The translations under genes were made by a program, and so were the position numbers. From CAYZEE01 sp964477485 (GTDB taxonomy: Bacteria; Patescibacteriota; Microgenomatia; Levybacterales; UBA12049): 18,116 nt of DNA. The stretch's first letter is position 1, and each line of letters begins with the position of its first letter. A model generated the notes under the pieces. It was not told where the DNA came from and did no database searches. It saw only the letters and a list, made by a program, of their open reading frames with translations. The stretch is taken from positions 1 through 18,116 of the forward strand of contig CAYZEE010000022.1 in the NCBI GenBank assembly GCA_964477485.1. The letters run 5' to 3'. Shown piece after piece: positions 7,888 through 14,655 of this stretch.

Positions 7888-8038
7888 GCCATTTGATAAA
7901 CTCTGCTAAATTTGTTTCAATTGAGTCCCTATTTATAAAAACCTTTATTAAATTATCTACTATTTCAGGATGTAACTTTTCTTTAAGAGTATCAAAATAT
8001 TTATTAAAAATTCTATCTATTACAGTAATCTGTTCCAC
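7847..8038 (-). CDS. 63-aa helical protein coupled to the SMC-like ATPase
   Basis: GTG start at 8036-8038, two bases after the TAA of the Mod gene. A GAAGGGA element in the end of the Mod gene is at a good Shine-Dalgarno distance. The protein has no motif I recognise. It is rich in charged and aliphatic residues and looks mostly helical, for example FDTLKEKLHPEIVDNLIKVF and a lysine-rich tail SKDKKSKY. It ends inside the ATPase gene with a 41-nt overlap, so both are probably translated together and may form a complex. Small partners of SMC-like ATPases are common in three-component defence systems, but no homology to any of them can be claimed here. Confidence 0.7.
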   Translation of the reverse strand: MEQITVIDRIFNKYFDTLKEKLHPEIVDNLIKVFINRDSIETNLAEFIKWLGDYNSKDKKSKY

Positions 8039-8040
8039 AG

Positions 8041-10014
8041 TTATCGTCCCTTCACTGAAACCTTTATTATTTTATTCGTGTCATTCCCAAATACATCTAC
8101 AACTTTGACCATTATTTGATACTCGCTGGTTAAATCATATTTGTGGTTTGCTTCGTAGTCAACTTTAGGATTTTTTTTAACTCTGAAGCTCTGCCACTGA
8201 TTATGGAATGTATCGCCTTTATAATCCCAGTCAACTGCCCAGTAGTCTATAAGTTCCCGTGAATCTTTTACCTTGCTTGCAATCTCTGCAAGTTCTGTTG
8301 TTGGCGGCAATTGAAAATCCGTGATCTTCAACGTTACACTGTTTGTTTTTATCTTGGTTTCTATTTCAAGATATGCCACCTCTGCAAATTTAACGTGCTT
8401 TACAAGTGCTTTCTCGACCACTTCATCCGGCACTTTCAATAATTGCAAGTCAAAACCAACAAGAGCGGATTTTATCTCATTTACTGAAGGTATTTGAACA
8501 AGCTTTAAATCAACCCCATTCTTCTTTGCCAGATTATTTGCAAGTTCGTTTACATCATAGGCCCATTCCCAGCCAAGCACATCTGCTTTATTGAAATCAT
8601 TAGACCTGCATTCAATTACAACCTTCTCAAGCTCTTCCATAGTAACAGGTGCATTTAAAGGACCTATATGCACTGCTCTATTTCCCTTTCTGCCATGAAG
8701 GTATCTAATCCCTGTTAAAAGCTCTGCTTGATAAAGCTTGAGCATAAACGTAAGGTATTCATCCTGCTTTTCCTGCCAATAAACCGTCTCATAGTTTCCG
8801 ATATTCCAAAGTTCAAAAGGACGGGCTGGCTTACCATATTTTTTGTCATCAGTTTGCAAATCCTTTGAGTTATGGATGTCCAGAAATCTTTTTCTTGTTA
8901 CCTGAATCGCAAACTTTGATAGATCAGAACCAATCCATCGCCTGCCGAGTTTCTCTGCAGCTGCCATAGTCGTACCAGAACCACAGAAGAAATCAGCTAC
9001 AGTGTCGCCGGGGTTAGAGGAGGCAAGGATGATACGGTTTAGAAGGGCTTCGGGTTTTTCAGTTGAGTAACCCATAAGATTTGTGTTACCAATATCATCC
9101 CACACATTTCCCAATGTAACAAACTGAGCTTCTGAACTTGTTAATCTTTTTATAACATCCTCTTTAGATTCAGTGGGATTGGAACTTACATAGCTTTTTA
9201 AAGAGAGCCCAGCTTCTATTTCCCATTCTGCTGGTTTCCTTCCCATTCTTCCTCTTTTATAGAACCAACCTTTCTCATCCTTTTCTATTCTTTCGATAGT
9301 TGATAGTTTGTAAGGACCGAGTGGAGGATTCCATTTACGAATGCTTTTATTTTTGGAGTATAGTAAAATAGTTTGATATTCGGTTGGCATTATTGAAATT
9401 GCGGAATGTTTTCGTGATGCACCTCCTTCTCGTCCTTTTCGCCAAACAATTTCGTTAATAAAATTATCATATCCAAATATCTCATCTAATAGAATCTTGA
9501 CATAGTGGCTAACATGTTCATCGAGGTGAACCCAAATATGGCCGTTTTCGGTAAGTATTTCCCTCATCAGAACCAATCTCTCATACATATACTTCAGATA
9601 TGAGGCAATTCCATCGCTCCATGTGTCTCTATAAGCACGCTCTTCTATGATAGACGGCTCTTTTTCAATTTCCTGATCCCCAAGCTTTGTTCTTACCGTG
9701 AAGTCTGAGCCAGTAAAAAATGGAGGGTCAATGTAAATGATGTTTATCTTTCCTGCCCAGCCCTGCTTTATCAGGGATGACATTACAAGTTTGTTATCAC
9801 CCCAGATAAGCAGGTTCTTCCAGTCCTGGGGATAGTTCTGAGGATAATCATTCTTGCTGAAAAGCCCGCCGGATATATCTTTTGCCCTTGGTTCATTTAT
9901 TGTCTCCACGACCTGAAACGGCAGATTTGGTTTTTCTATGGGTATCTTTTCTCCTTTATCATATCTGTCATATTTCTCCGCCCACAGCAGTTCTACATAT
10001 TTTTTATTATTCAT
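8041..10014 (-). CDS. Type III Mod-like DNA adenine methyltransferase (beta class)
   Basis: 657 aa. It transfers a methyl group from S-adenosylmethionine, most likely to adenine N6. The catalytic motif IV is DPPF (96-99, in YIDPPFFTGSDF) and precedes the cofactor motif I DFFCGSGTT (341-349) and the following IGSDLSKFAI. This order defines the beta class to which type III Mod belongs. The target recognition region should lie between these motifs (about 190-330). A C-terminal extension of about 280 aa probably contacts Res. DPPF rather than DPPY is a slight deviation. The ATG (10012-10014) lies inside the end of a 34-aa ORF (8-nt overlap). The gene order Mod, small protein, ATPase, Res differs from the usual adjacent mod-res pair. 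Confidence 0.92.
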   Translation of the reverse strand: MNNKKYVELLWAEKYDRYDKGEKIPIEKPNLPFQVVETINEPRAKDISGGLFSKNDYPQNYPQDWKNLLIWGDNKLVMSSLIKQGWAGKINIIYIDPPFFTGSDFTVRTKLGDQEIEKEPSIIEERAYRDTWSDGIASYLKYMYERLVLMREILTENGHIWVHLDEHVSHYVKILLDEIFGYDNFINEIVWRKGREGGASRKHSAISIMPTEYQTILLYSKNKSIRKWNPPLGPYKLSTIERIEKDEKGWFYKRGRMGRKPAEWEIEAGLSLKSYVSSNPTESKEDVIKRLTSSEAQFVTLGNVWDDIGNTNLMGYSTEKPEALLNRIILASSNPGDTVADFFCGSGTTMAAAEKLGRRWIGSDLSKFAIQVTRKRFLDIHNSKDLQTDDKKYGKPARPFELWNIGNYETVYWQEKQDEYLTFMLKLYQAELLTGIRYLHGRKGNRAVHIGPLNAPVTMEELEKVVIECRSNDFNKADVLGWEWAYDVNELANNLAKKNGVDLKLVQIPSVNEIKSALVGFDLQLLKVPDEVVEKALVKHVKFAEVAYLEIETKIKTNSVTLKITDFQLPPTTELAEIASKVKDSRELIDYWAVDWDYKGDTFHNQWQSFRVKKNPKVDYEANHKYDLTSEYQIMVKVVDVFGNDTNKIIKVSVKGR

Positions 10015-10111
10015 TTTTAGCTCTACCTCGAGTAAATAAATTATATATTTCTCTCATATCTTCCATAAAAAGTTCAATACCCTCTTTTTTAGAGATGTTT
10101 TCTATTGGCAT
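10007..10111 (-). CDS. 34-aa micro-ORF overlapping the Mod start
   Basis: The ATG at 10109-10111 begins a 34-codon frame with helical, charged content (MPIENISKKEGIELF and MEDMREIYNLF). Its stop TAA lies 5 nt inside the Mod gene, giving an ATGAATAA overlap typical of translational coupling. It fills most of the 120-bp gap between two operon genes, which otherwise would be unexplained. The Shine-Dalgarno sequence is poor, and the frame is open without a standard start for about nine codons further upstream. It may be a small protein or only a coupling leader. Confidence 0.4.
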   Translation of the reverse strand: MPIENISKKEGIELFMEDMREIYNLFTRGRAKNE

Positions 10112-10134
10112 AAAAGTTTTAATCTTTATCTGTT

Positions 10135-12192
10135 TTACTCCACTTCAGCACTTCTCAATTTACTCCATAATCTTTTTAATAGCCCGTTTTCATCTCTGAT
10201 GCCGATAAATTTAAAAAACTCTTTTTTATCAAGTCTTAACATCAATCCACTATTATCTTTCAGTATACCAGAAATAAGATATTCTGTATATTGCTTTATT
10301 TGACCAGGTTGTTTAAAGACAGCATTATTATCTAATAAGATTTCATCTTTATTATTTATCGTAAAATGTTGTTTTTTATTATCATACAAATCCCGCCATC
10401 TGTCACTACCCCGTTCATAATAGCCGTCTACTTTGTCTTCATTGTACCAGTCATAGGTATGTCGTCCTATCTCTTTAAACCAATCTTTAAAAATATCCCG
10501 TCCATATTGTAAAAAGTCATTGCTTCCAAACTCGAAGTTTATTGGCTCATTTTTTATTTTTTGAATCATTCGCCATGAAAAATCCTTAAATAAATCATCA
10601 TTCAATTTAGTTTTGATCCCGCTTTTGTGATCCTCTGCAATAGCCTTCTCTTCACTGTCAAACTGTCTCTCTAATTTAATATTATACACCCTTCGTAATA
10701 GTCTTTCGGCAATACTATCGACATCTTCGTTCGTAGTGAGGATAACTGCAGGATATTTACGTTCTTTTAAATCTCCTAAAGTATTACTTACATGTATTAT
10801 AAATTCCTGTCCTCTTCCCGTGTTTATGGAACCCTTTCGACCAAAAAAATCCTTCGGAACTTCATCGACTAAAACGGGATATAAATCTTCAAAATGGAGC
10901 CGTCTTTTAATCCGAGCACCATTATCTTTTGGATAATCATCAACTTTTTTATAATCTCCTAATAAATCATTAATCATATTCAATAACGATGTTTTTCCTG
11001 TCTTTGATGCGCCTGAAATGATCAAAAATACAGGTATATCTGCCTTCGCCTCTTTGCTTTTTTTTATCTCAGCGTATTCTTCCCGTAGTTTCCATATAAA
11101 GGGAGACACAAAAGCATACAGTATGATCTCGAAAACTCTTTTTTTGTTCTTGATCTTTTCTTCATTGCTGCCTTTTACAAATCTGGCATACGCATCTATT
11201 ATCCTATTTAACGTATCTATGCCTTGGGTCAGTTTTTCCTTATCCAATTGCTGAGAGAAAGGCGTTGTGGAATTATCATGGTCTTTCACAATGAGAATAT
11301 GATCCTCATCTTTATAGAAAAGTTCTTTCTCATTTGCGGTATGCGCCGGGGCTGCCGGTTCTGCTGAATCTATGTATCTTTTTGCAATGACATCCCTGAC
11401 TTCTTTGTTCAGGCCATTCCTTGGTTGTTTAAATTCGTAGCCCTTATCGGTCTTCTTTGTAGAAGCTTTAAAAAACTGTTCCTTACTTTCTATTTCCTTT
11501 ACCCTGTAGTCTATTTCCTTTTTTTCTTCCTCTATACTTTGATGTATAAAATTAGCATCAGAGCGTATTAAATTATCAGCATCCGCTTGAACAATGGTAA
11601 TCCCTGTTTCCTCATCAATAACAAGAGGGAGCTCGGCCTTAAATTTCTCTTTTATCCTTTCAGGTATATAGTCAATAGTATTTCGATATATTTCTTTATA
11701 TCTTTTTTCATAAACATCGCATACCTCGGGGCTATCGGAGCGATCATAGACAATCAGTTCTTCAAACTGCCTATTTTCGCGGAGGGCACTTTGGGTAAAA
11801 TTGGCAGAGCCTATTATAACACGATCAACCTGACCATCTGAGCCTTTTAACAAATAAAGCTTTGAATGAATTGCCTTGTCTTTTGCATATCGGATATTGA
11901 TGTTCCCACTTACCACCCGTTTCTGTATATCAGGATCGAGTTTCTGGAAAAATTCTGCCCCTTCTATTGGGTCAAATTTTAAAGACGGCTCACTCTTGTC
12001 TATGCCTATAATAAGTTCCACGTGTTTAAAGCTTTTTGCAAATTCAAAAAAGAACCCTGGACTGGACACATAGGTTATTCCATTGAATTCCTCATAATCC
12101 GAAGAACAGAAAATATCTTCCCATTTTCCAGCAAATTCTTTGCCTTTAAAAACTATGTTCAAATACTTTATAGGGAAAAGATCGTCATCCAT
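10135..12192 (-). CDS. HKD (phospholipase D-like) domain fused to a P-loop ATPase
   Basis: 685 aa, ATG at 12190-12192 behind a strong GAGGGGG ribosome binding site. The N-terminal domain has one HKD-type motif, IHSKLYLLKG (H109, K111) followed by IIGSANFT (N131), as in PLD-family nucleases, which act as dimers. The middle and C-terminal part carries Walker A GASKTGKTS (394-402), Walker B LVDE (441-444), a sensor-like ILTTNED (484-490) and basic RLLRR (497-501). This arrangement resembles AAA+/SF3 helicases of phage and plasmid replication proteins. It is the first large gene of the defence operon and is a likely nuclease or DNA-remodelling partner of the Mod/Res/ATPase genes. An exact role is inferred from context only. 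Confidence 0.75.
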   Translation of the reverse strand: MDDDLFPIKYLNIVFKGKEFAGKWEDIFCSSDYEEFNGITYVSSPGFFFEFAKSFKHVELIIGIDKSEPSLKFDPIEGAEFFQKLDPDIQKRVVSGNINIRYAKDKAIHSKLYLLKGSDGQVDRVIIGSANFTQSALRENRQFEELIVYDRSDSPEVCDVYEKRYKEIYRNTIDYIPERIKEKFKAELPLVIDEETGITIVQADADNLIRSDANFIHQSIEEEKKEIDYRVKEIESKEQFFKASTKKTDKGYEFKQPRNGLNKEVRDVIAKRYIDSAEPAAPAHTANEKELFYKDEDHILIVKDHDNSTTPFSQQLDKEKLTQGIDTLNRIIDAYARFVKGSNEEKIKNKKRVFEIILYAFVSPFIWKLREEYAEIKKSKEAKADIPVFLIISGASKTGKTSLLNMINDLLGDYKKVDDYPKDNGARIKRRLHFEDLYPVLVDEVPKDFFGRKGSINTGRGQEFIIHVSNTLGDLKERKYPAVILTTNEDVDSIAERLLRRVYNIKLERQFDSEEKAIAEDHKSGIKTKLNDDLFKDFSWRMIQKIKNEPINFEFGSNDFLQYGRDIFKDWFKEIGRHTYDWYNEDKVDGYYERGSDRWRDLYDNKKQHFTINNKDEILLDNNAVFKQPGQIKQYTEYLISGILKDNSGLMLRLDKKEFFKFIGIRDENGLLKRLWSKLRSAEVE

Positions 12193-12204
12193 AATAACCC
12201 CCTC

Positions 12205-12294
12205 TTACTTATGTAAAGGTAAGGATAGCTGGTTTCTTTCAAACCTTTTAATCAATCCTGATACTTGCGTTGGAAGTTCATCGTCCATGCACAT
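12205..12294 (-). CDS. Possible 29-aa leader ORF of the defence operon
   Basis: An ATG at 12292-12294 opens a 29-codon frame (MCMDDELPTQ...LSLPLHK) whose TAA lies 12 bp before the ATG of the HKD-ATPase gene and just ahead of its strong ribosome binding site. No good Shine-Dalgarno is visible before it and it is not similar to anything I know. It could be a leader peptide, a relic of a former first gene, or chance. Confidence 0.25.
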   Translation of the reverse strand: MCMDDELPTQVSGLIKRFERNQLSLPLHK

Positions 12295-12376
12295 TTCTTT
12301 ATCAGATTACGGTGATTTTTTCTATGAAAATGAAGAGCCCCATTTCTCGGATGGGTACTTTATTCAGTTTATCTTA

Positions 12377-12405
12377 TAATAAATGAACGCACCCTATTTA
12401 CTCAA
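12377..12405 (-). promoter_or_regulatory. Candidate promoter of the defence operon
   Basis: On the minus strand TTGAGT (12400-12405) and TTATTA (12377-12382) are separated by 17 bp, about 185 bp before the HKD-ATPase start. The nearest TAAGGAATRTTCA repeat starts 19 bp upstream of the -35 box. This is a sequence match only. Confidence 0.35.
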
Positions 12406-12416
12406 TCTGATTTAAT

Positions 12417-12780
12417 TTCAATATAAGGAATGTTCAGTATTGAATTATTGATCGATCATATTATCAAATATCGCTACTGAATATTGTTCTTGCATTATAC
12501 AATGGAATTCAATGTAAGGAATATTCAATAATCGAACTGATCGATCGTATATCATTGTCCTGATTGATGTTTTGTATTACATGTATGACATATAATAAAT
12601 CTAATTAATGGAATGTTATGGGTGTTTATTTATTATACGCAATGTAGGATACATTAATGTAAGGAATGTTCAGTTATCTGAAATAAGCACCAACACTTAA
12701 ACTGATAAGTAATGGTTTCCGTCTTATAGAGCATATAGTATCCATGAACTCAATAATTTTGTGTAAGGAATATTCAATTT
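12417..12780 (+). repeat. Four-copy TAAGGAATRTTCA repeat cluster
   Basis: The 13-mer TAAGGAATRTTCA occurs at 12424-12436, 12515-12527, 12660-12672 and 12764-12776, always in the same orientation, preceded by variants of TTCAATR or TTAATG. The first two copies belong to a longer unit that continues to GATCGATC and then an AT-rich ATCA. Copy 1 also sits inside an inverted repeat TTCAATA-14-TATTGAA. A degenerate inverted copy is near 12474-12493 and a degenerate direct one near 12607. Start-to-start spacing is 91, 145 and 104 bp. The rest of 12295-12834 is AT-rich with no convincing gene, and the cluster lies between divergent transcription units. An operator cluster or iteron-like protein binding region is likely. 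Confidence 0.75.
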
Positions 12781-12813
12781 GGCTGATAATTTGACTATAG
12801 CAAATTGCCGGTT

Positions 12814-12829
12814 ACCTTATGCATAAGGT
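12814..12829. promoter_or_regulatory. 16-bp perfect palindrome over the wHTH gene's ribosome binding site
   Basis: ACCTTATGCATAAGGT is a perfect dyad whose right half contains the AAGG Shine-Dalgarno of the gene starting at 12835. TTGACT (12791-12796) stands at -35 distance from the left arm. A dimeric regulator bound here would cover both the -10 region and the RBS, so autoregulation by the adjacent winged-helix protein is likely. Confidence 0.6.
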
Positions 12830-12834
12830 TAAGT

Positions 12835-13098
12835 ATGGCATGGGAAGAACCTTATAATACATATCAAATTTTAGATATGCTTGCTGACAGTGATCAAGAC
12901 AGAATGACTGCAAATGATCTTTCTGATGCGCTTGATATGCCTATTCAGCAGGTATGCAGGGCGATAAATAGACTATACAGCTATCATTGGCTATATCGTA
13001 AACAGATACCCTGTAATCATCATGCTAAAGGCTGGGTATACGGATACCAGATCAACCACAGGGGAATGGAATATTTGGATTACAAAAGAGGGATTTAA
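12835..13098 (+). CDS. Winged helix-turn-helix regulator
   Basis: 87 aa from the ATG at 12835, chosen because AAGG stands 6 nt upstream; a TTG at 12805 would add ten residues but lacks an RBS. The sequence reads as a small wHTH: an N-terminal helix (YQILDMLADS), a MTANDLSDALDMPIQQVCRAINRLYSYHWLYRKQ segment with helix 2, the recognition helix and the start of the wing, and a C-terminal GYQINHRGMEYLDYK. This is the pattern of MarR/ArsR-like folds that sense nothing themselves or act as dimeric repressors. It is divergent from the defence operon across the repeat cluster, so it is the obvious candidate regulator of that operon. Confidence 0.7.
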   Translation: MAWEEPYNTYQILDMLADSDQDRMTANDLSDALDMPIQQVCRAINRLYSYHWLYRKQIPCNHHAKGWVYGYQINHRGMEYLDYKRGI

Positions 13099-13152
13099 TT
13101 TTTCAAACACACTTGGCTTCAAACTGCTGGTACAACTCTCTTGCCTTATATG

Positions 13153-14046
13153 TTATTTATTCTTTGTCCATTTGGTAATCAAAGTATTTATATCACTTAC
13201 ATTACGATAAAAGGTTTTGTATTCAGCATCGTAGCCTTTATCTCCTTCAGCAAGGAACTCTATTATTAAAGAATTTGTTATCTTTCCCTTTAGTAAATTG
13301 GCTACAGAATGTTTCGATAATTTGTTTTTATGGATTAAGTTTTCTATCTTATCAATAGCTTTATTAGCAAAGAAAGGTATTAAAGAGTTTAACAGCAAGT
13401 CATTCATAGAGCTTTTTGCTGTAGAGGAGTTTTTATGAAAAGATTTTACGATGTCATTCCCATGTTCAATATAAGACACAGCAATGGCCAAGCGATCATG
13501 TTCTTGAAGCATATTTATAAATAATCTTTTTAAGGTCTGATCACTTGAGAATAATGAAAAACTATCCCGTAGTAATATATCTTTGTACTCATCAAATTTA
13601 CGTTTTGTATTAACAATATTCTCATTACATACAGTTGATATATGGATAATAAAGGTGTCTTTCTCGTTAAAAACATTCTTCCCCGCAAGAACGTTCTGAG
13701 AAGTAGAAAGCAACGATTTATCAGCAAATACAGGTAAAAGCATTAACTCCCAGAAGATCGGTTTTTCCAGTGTGCCCGCCACGCAGAAAAACAGTGTATG
13801 AAAGATTGCTATTAATAGTAACTCAGCATCATATTTAATTTGATCTTCAGATGAAGAACGTAAAGACAATGCCCGTTCTCTTATAGCCGCCTGTATCTGT
13901 TCATTGCCTGCGTTCCGAACTATTTTTAGATAATATAAGCGCAATGACAACTCGGCAATTATCTGCCTGAAGTTTTCTTTTACTATATCTTTTTCAGTCT
14001 TTTTTGGTCTCATAAAATTATGACAAAAACCTAAGATTTTTGTCAT
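13153..14046 (-). CDS. Hypothetical protein, 297 aa
   Basis: I do not recognise this family. The ATG at 14044-14046 has AGGA about 9 nt upstream; an alternative ATG at 14011-14013 would remove 11 residues and place the inverted repeat outside the gene. The protein is mostly helical with a hydrophobic stretch at residues 75-92 (ELLLIAIFHTLFFCVAGT), which could be one membrane-associated helix or a buried core helix, and a basic N-terminus (RPKKTEK). The C-terminal third contains NKLSKHSVANLLKGKITNS, which could be a short DNA- or protein-binding helical pair. It is convergent with the wHTH gene (54-bp gap, no terminator seen) and divergent from the excisionase gene (58 bp). An accessory or effector gene of the island is possible. 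Confidence 0.7.
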   Translation of the reverse strand: MTKILGFCHNFMRPKKTEKDIVKENFRQIIAELSLRLYYLKIVRNAGNEQIQAAIRERALSLRSSSEDQIKYDAELLLIAIFHTLFFCVAGTLEKPIFWELMLLPVFADKSLLSTSQNVLAGKNVFNEKDTFIIHISTVCNENIVNTKRKFDEYKDILLRDSFSLFSSDQTLKRLFINMLQEHDRLAIAVSYIEHGNDIVKSFHKNSSTAKSSMNDLLLNSLIPFFANKAIDKIENLIHKNKLSKHSVANLLKGKITNSLIIEFLAEGDKGYDAEYKTFYRNVSDINTLITKWTKNK

Positions 14047-14047
14047 A
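14019..14047. promoter_or_regulatory. 11-bp inverted repeat over the hypothetical gene's start
   Basis: TATGACAAAAA and its perfect complement TTTTTGTCATA are separated by 7 bp (CCTAAGA). The dyad covers the annotated start codon of the 13153-14046 gene and is next to the 58-bp divergent region shared with the excisionase gene. It could be an operator or, in the mRNA, a hairpin hiding the start codon. It lacks the G+C-rich stem of a terminator. Confidence 0.55.
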
Positions 14048-14104
14048 GCTTAATATCCTAATAGAACATAATATTTTTTACAAGATAGCGAAAGGAGACT
14101 GCGT

Positions 14105-14302
14105 ATGCTGATAAATTTTAAAGAGGCTTGCAAAGAGCTTGGGATAAAGCCCTCAACTCTGTATCAATGGTCTGAGACGGGGCTTGTTCCTGTAGTACGA
14201 GTGGGGAAATTACTTAAATACAACAAAGATAAACTTTTGCGCTACTTCGAGTCCGGGGAATTTGCCAGAGTGCGAGAACGAAGGCATCAGGGTATCAAAT
14301 GA
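14105..14302 (+). CDS. Excisionase-like helix-turn-helix protein (MerR/HTH_17 type)
   Basis: 65 aa with a good AAGGAG 9 nt before the ATG. The fold is the short winged-helix of excisionases: LINFKEACKELGIKPSTLY (helix-turn-helix, residues 2-20), QWSETGLVPVVRVGKLLKYN (wing), then DKLLRYFESGEF. Proteins of this kind bend DNA at attachment sites and direct the integrase to excision, or act as small regulators. It opens the plus-strand module that ends with the integrase and overlaps the next small ORF by ATGA. Confidence 0.8.
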   Translation: MLINFKEACKELGIKPSTLYQWSETGLVPVVRVGKLLKYNKDKLLRYFESGEFARVRERRHQGIK

Positions 14303-14415
14303 CAACTGAATCTTCAGACTATGATTTATCAAATCAGAATTTTGTTGCTCAGCCAATCATACTGTTTGGAAAAGATACAAATTCAAATAAAGGAGGCAAA
14401 AATGACAAAGAATAA
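14299..14415 (+). CDS. 38-aa ORF bridging excisionase and RHH genes
   Basis: Its ATG overlaps the stop of the excisionase-like gene (ATGA) and its TAA lies 13 nt inside the next gene, so it is coupled at both ends. It encodes a polar N-terminus (MTTESSDYDLSNQN), a hydrophobic patch (FVAQPIILFG) and a Gly/Lys/Asn-rich tail created by the next gene's RBS. The tail composition argues that it may be only a translational bridge. No function can be named. Confidence 0.4.
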   Translation: MTTESSDYDLSNQNFVAQPIILFGKDTNSNKGGKNDKE

Positions 14416-14575
14416 AAACCTCATGGACATCTCTGTGCGGTTGCCTCAGGTTCAGATTACTGACCTGTTGCAGATAGCGGAACAAGATGGCATCAGTTTA
14501 GATGAGCTACTAAAGGACATTGTCCAAGACCATCTTGAACCAGAAGAAAATCCCAACGAAAACCCCGAGGGATGA
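14402..14575 (+). CDS. Ribbon-helix-helix (Arc/CopG-like) DNA-binding protein
   Basis: 57 aa from the ATG at 14402, chosen because AAGGAGG stands 6 nt upstream. The body reads as a classic RHH: a beta strand DISVRLPQ (residues 9-16), helix QITDLLQIAEQ, a turn DGIS, and helix LDELLKDIVQDHL, followed by an acidic EPEENPNENPEG tail. Such dimers usually regulate their own operon or serve as antitoxins; no toxin partner is adjacent. A terminator follows 9 bp after the stop. Confidence 0.7.
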   Translation: MTKNKNLMDISVRLPQVQITDLLQIAEQDGISLDELLKDIVQDHLEPEENPNENPEG

Positions 14576-14584
14576 CATAGGTTC

Positions 14585-14617
14585 AGCGGGCAGGCATAGC
14601 ACCTGCCCGCTATTTTT
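14585..14617 (+). terminator. Rho-independent terminator after the RHH gene
   Basis: A 10-bp perfect G+C-rich stem (AGCGGGCAGG / CCTGCCCGCT) with a 7-nt loop CATAGCA is followed by ATTTTTAA. It separates the excisionase/RHH unit from the methyltransferase/integrase unit. Confidence 0.85.
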
Positions 14618-14655
14618 AACAGGATTCAATAATAATTTTCCATATAAGATTTTGC

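Noticed and set aside
2967..12192. Assignment to BREX, DISARM, Dnd or Lamassu
   Set aside because: No PglZ/BrxC, no DrmA/DrmB, no DndBCE-type proteins and no Lamassu effector are visible. The mod/res pair and the HKD-ATPase do not fit any of these compositions.
12140..12379. Plus-strand ORF upstream of the repeat cluster (FYENEEPHFSDGYFIQ...)
   Set aside because: It overlaps the start of the HKD-ATPase gene on the other strand, has no RBS and no motif. It is treated as chance.
12417..12780. CRISPR array
   Set aside because: Only four copies of a 13-bp core with irregular spacing (91, 145, 104 bp) and no cas genes. It fits a protein-binding region better.
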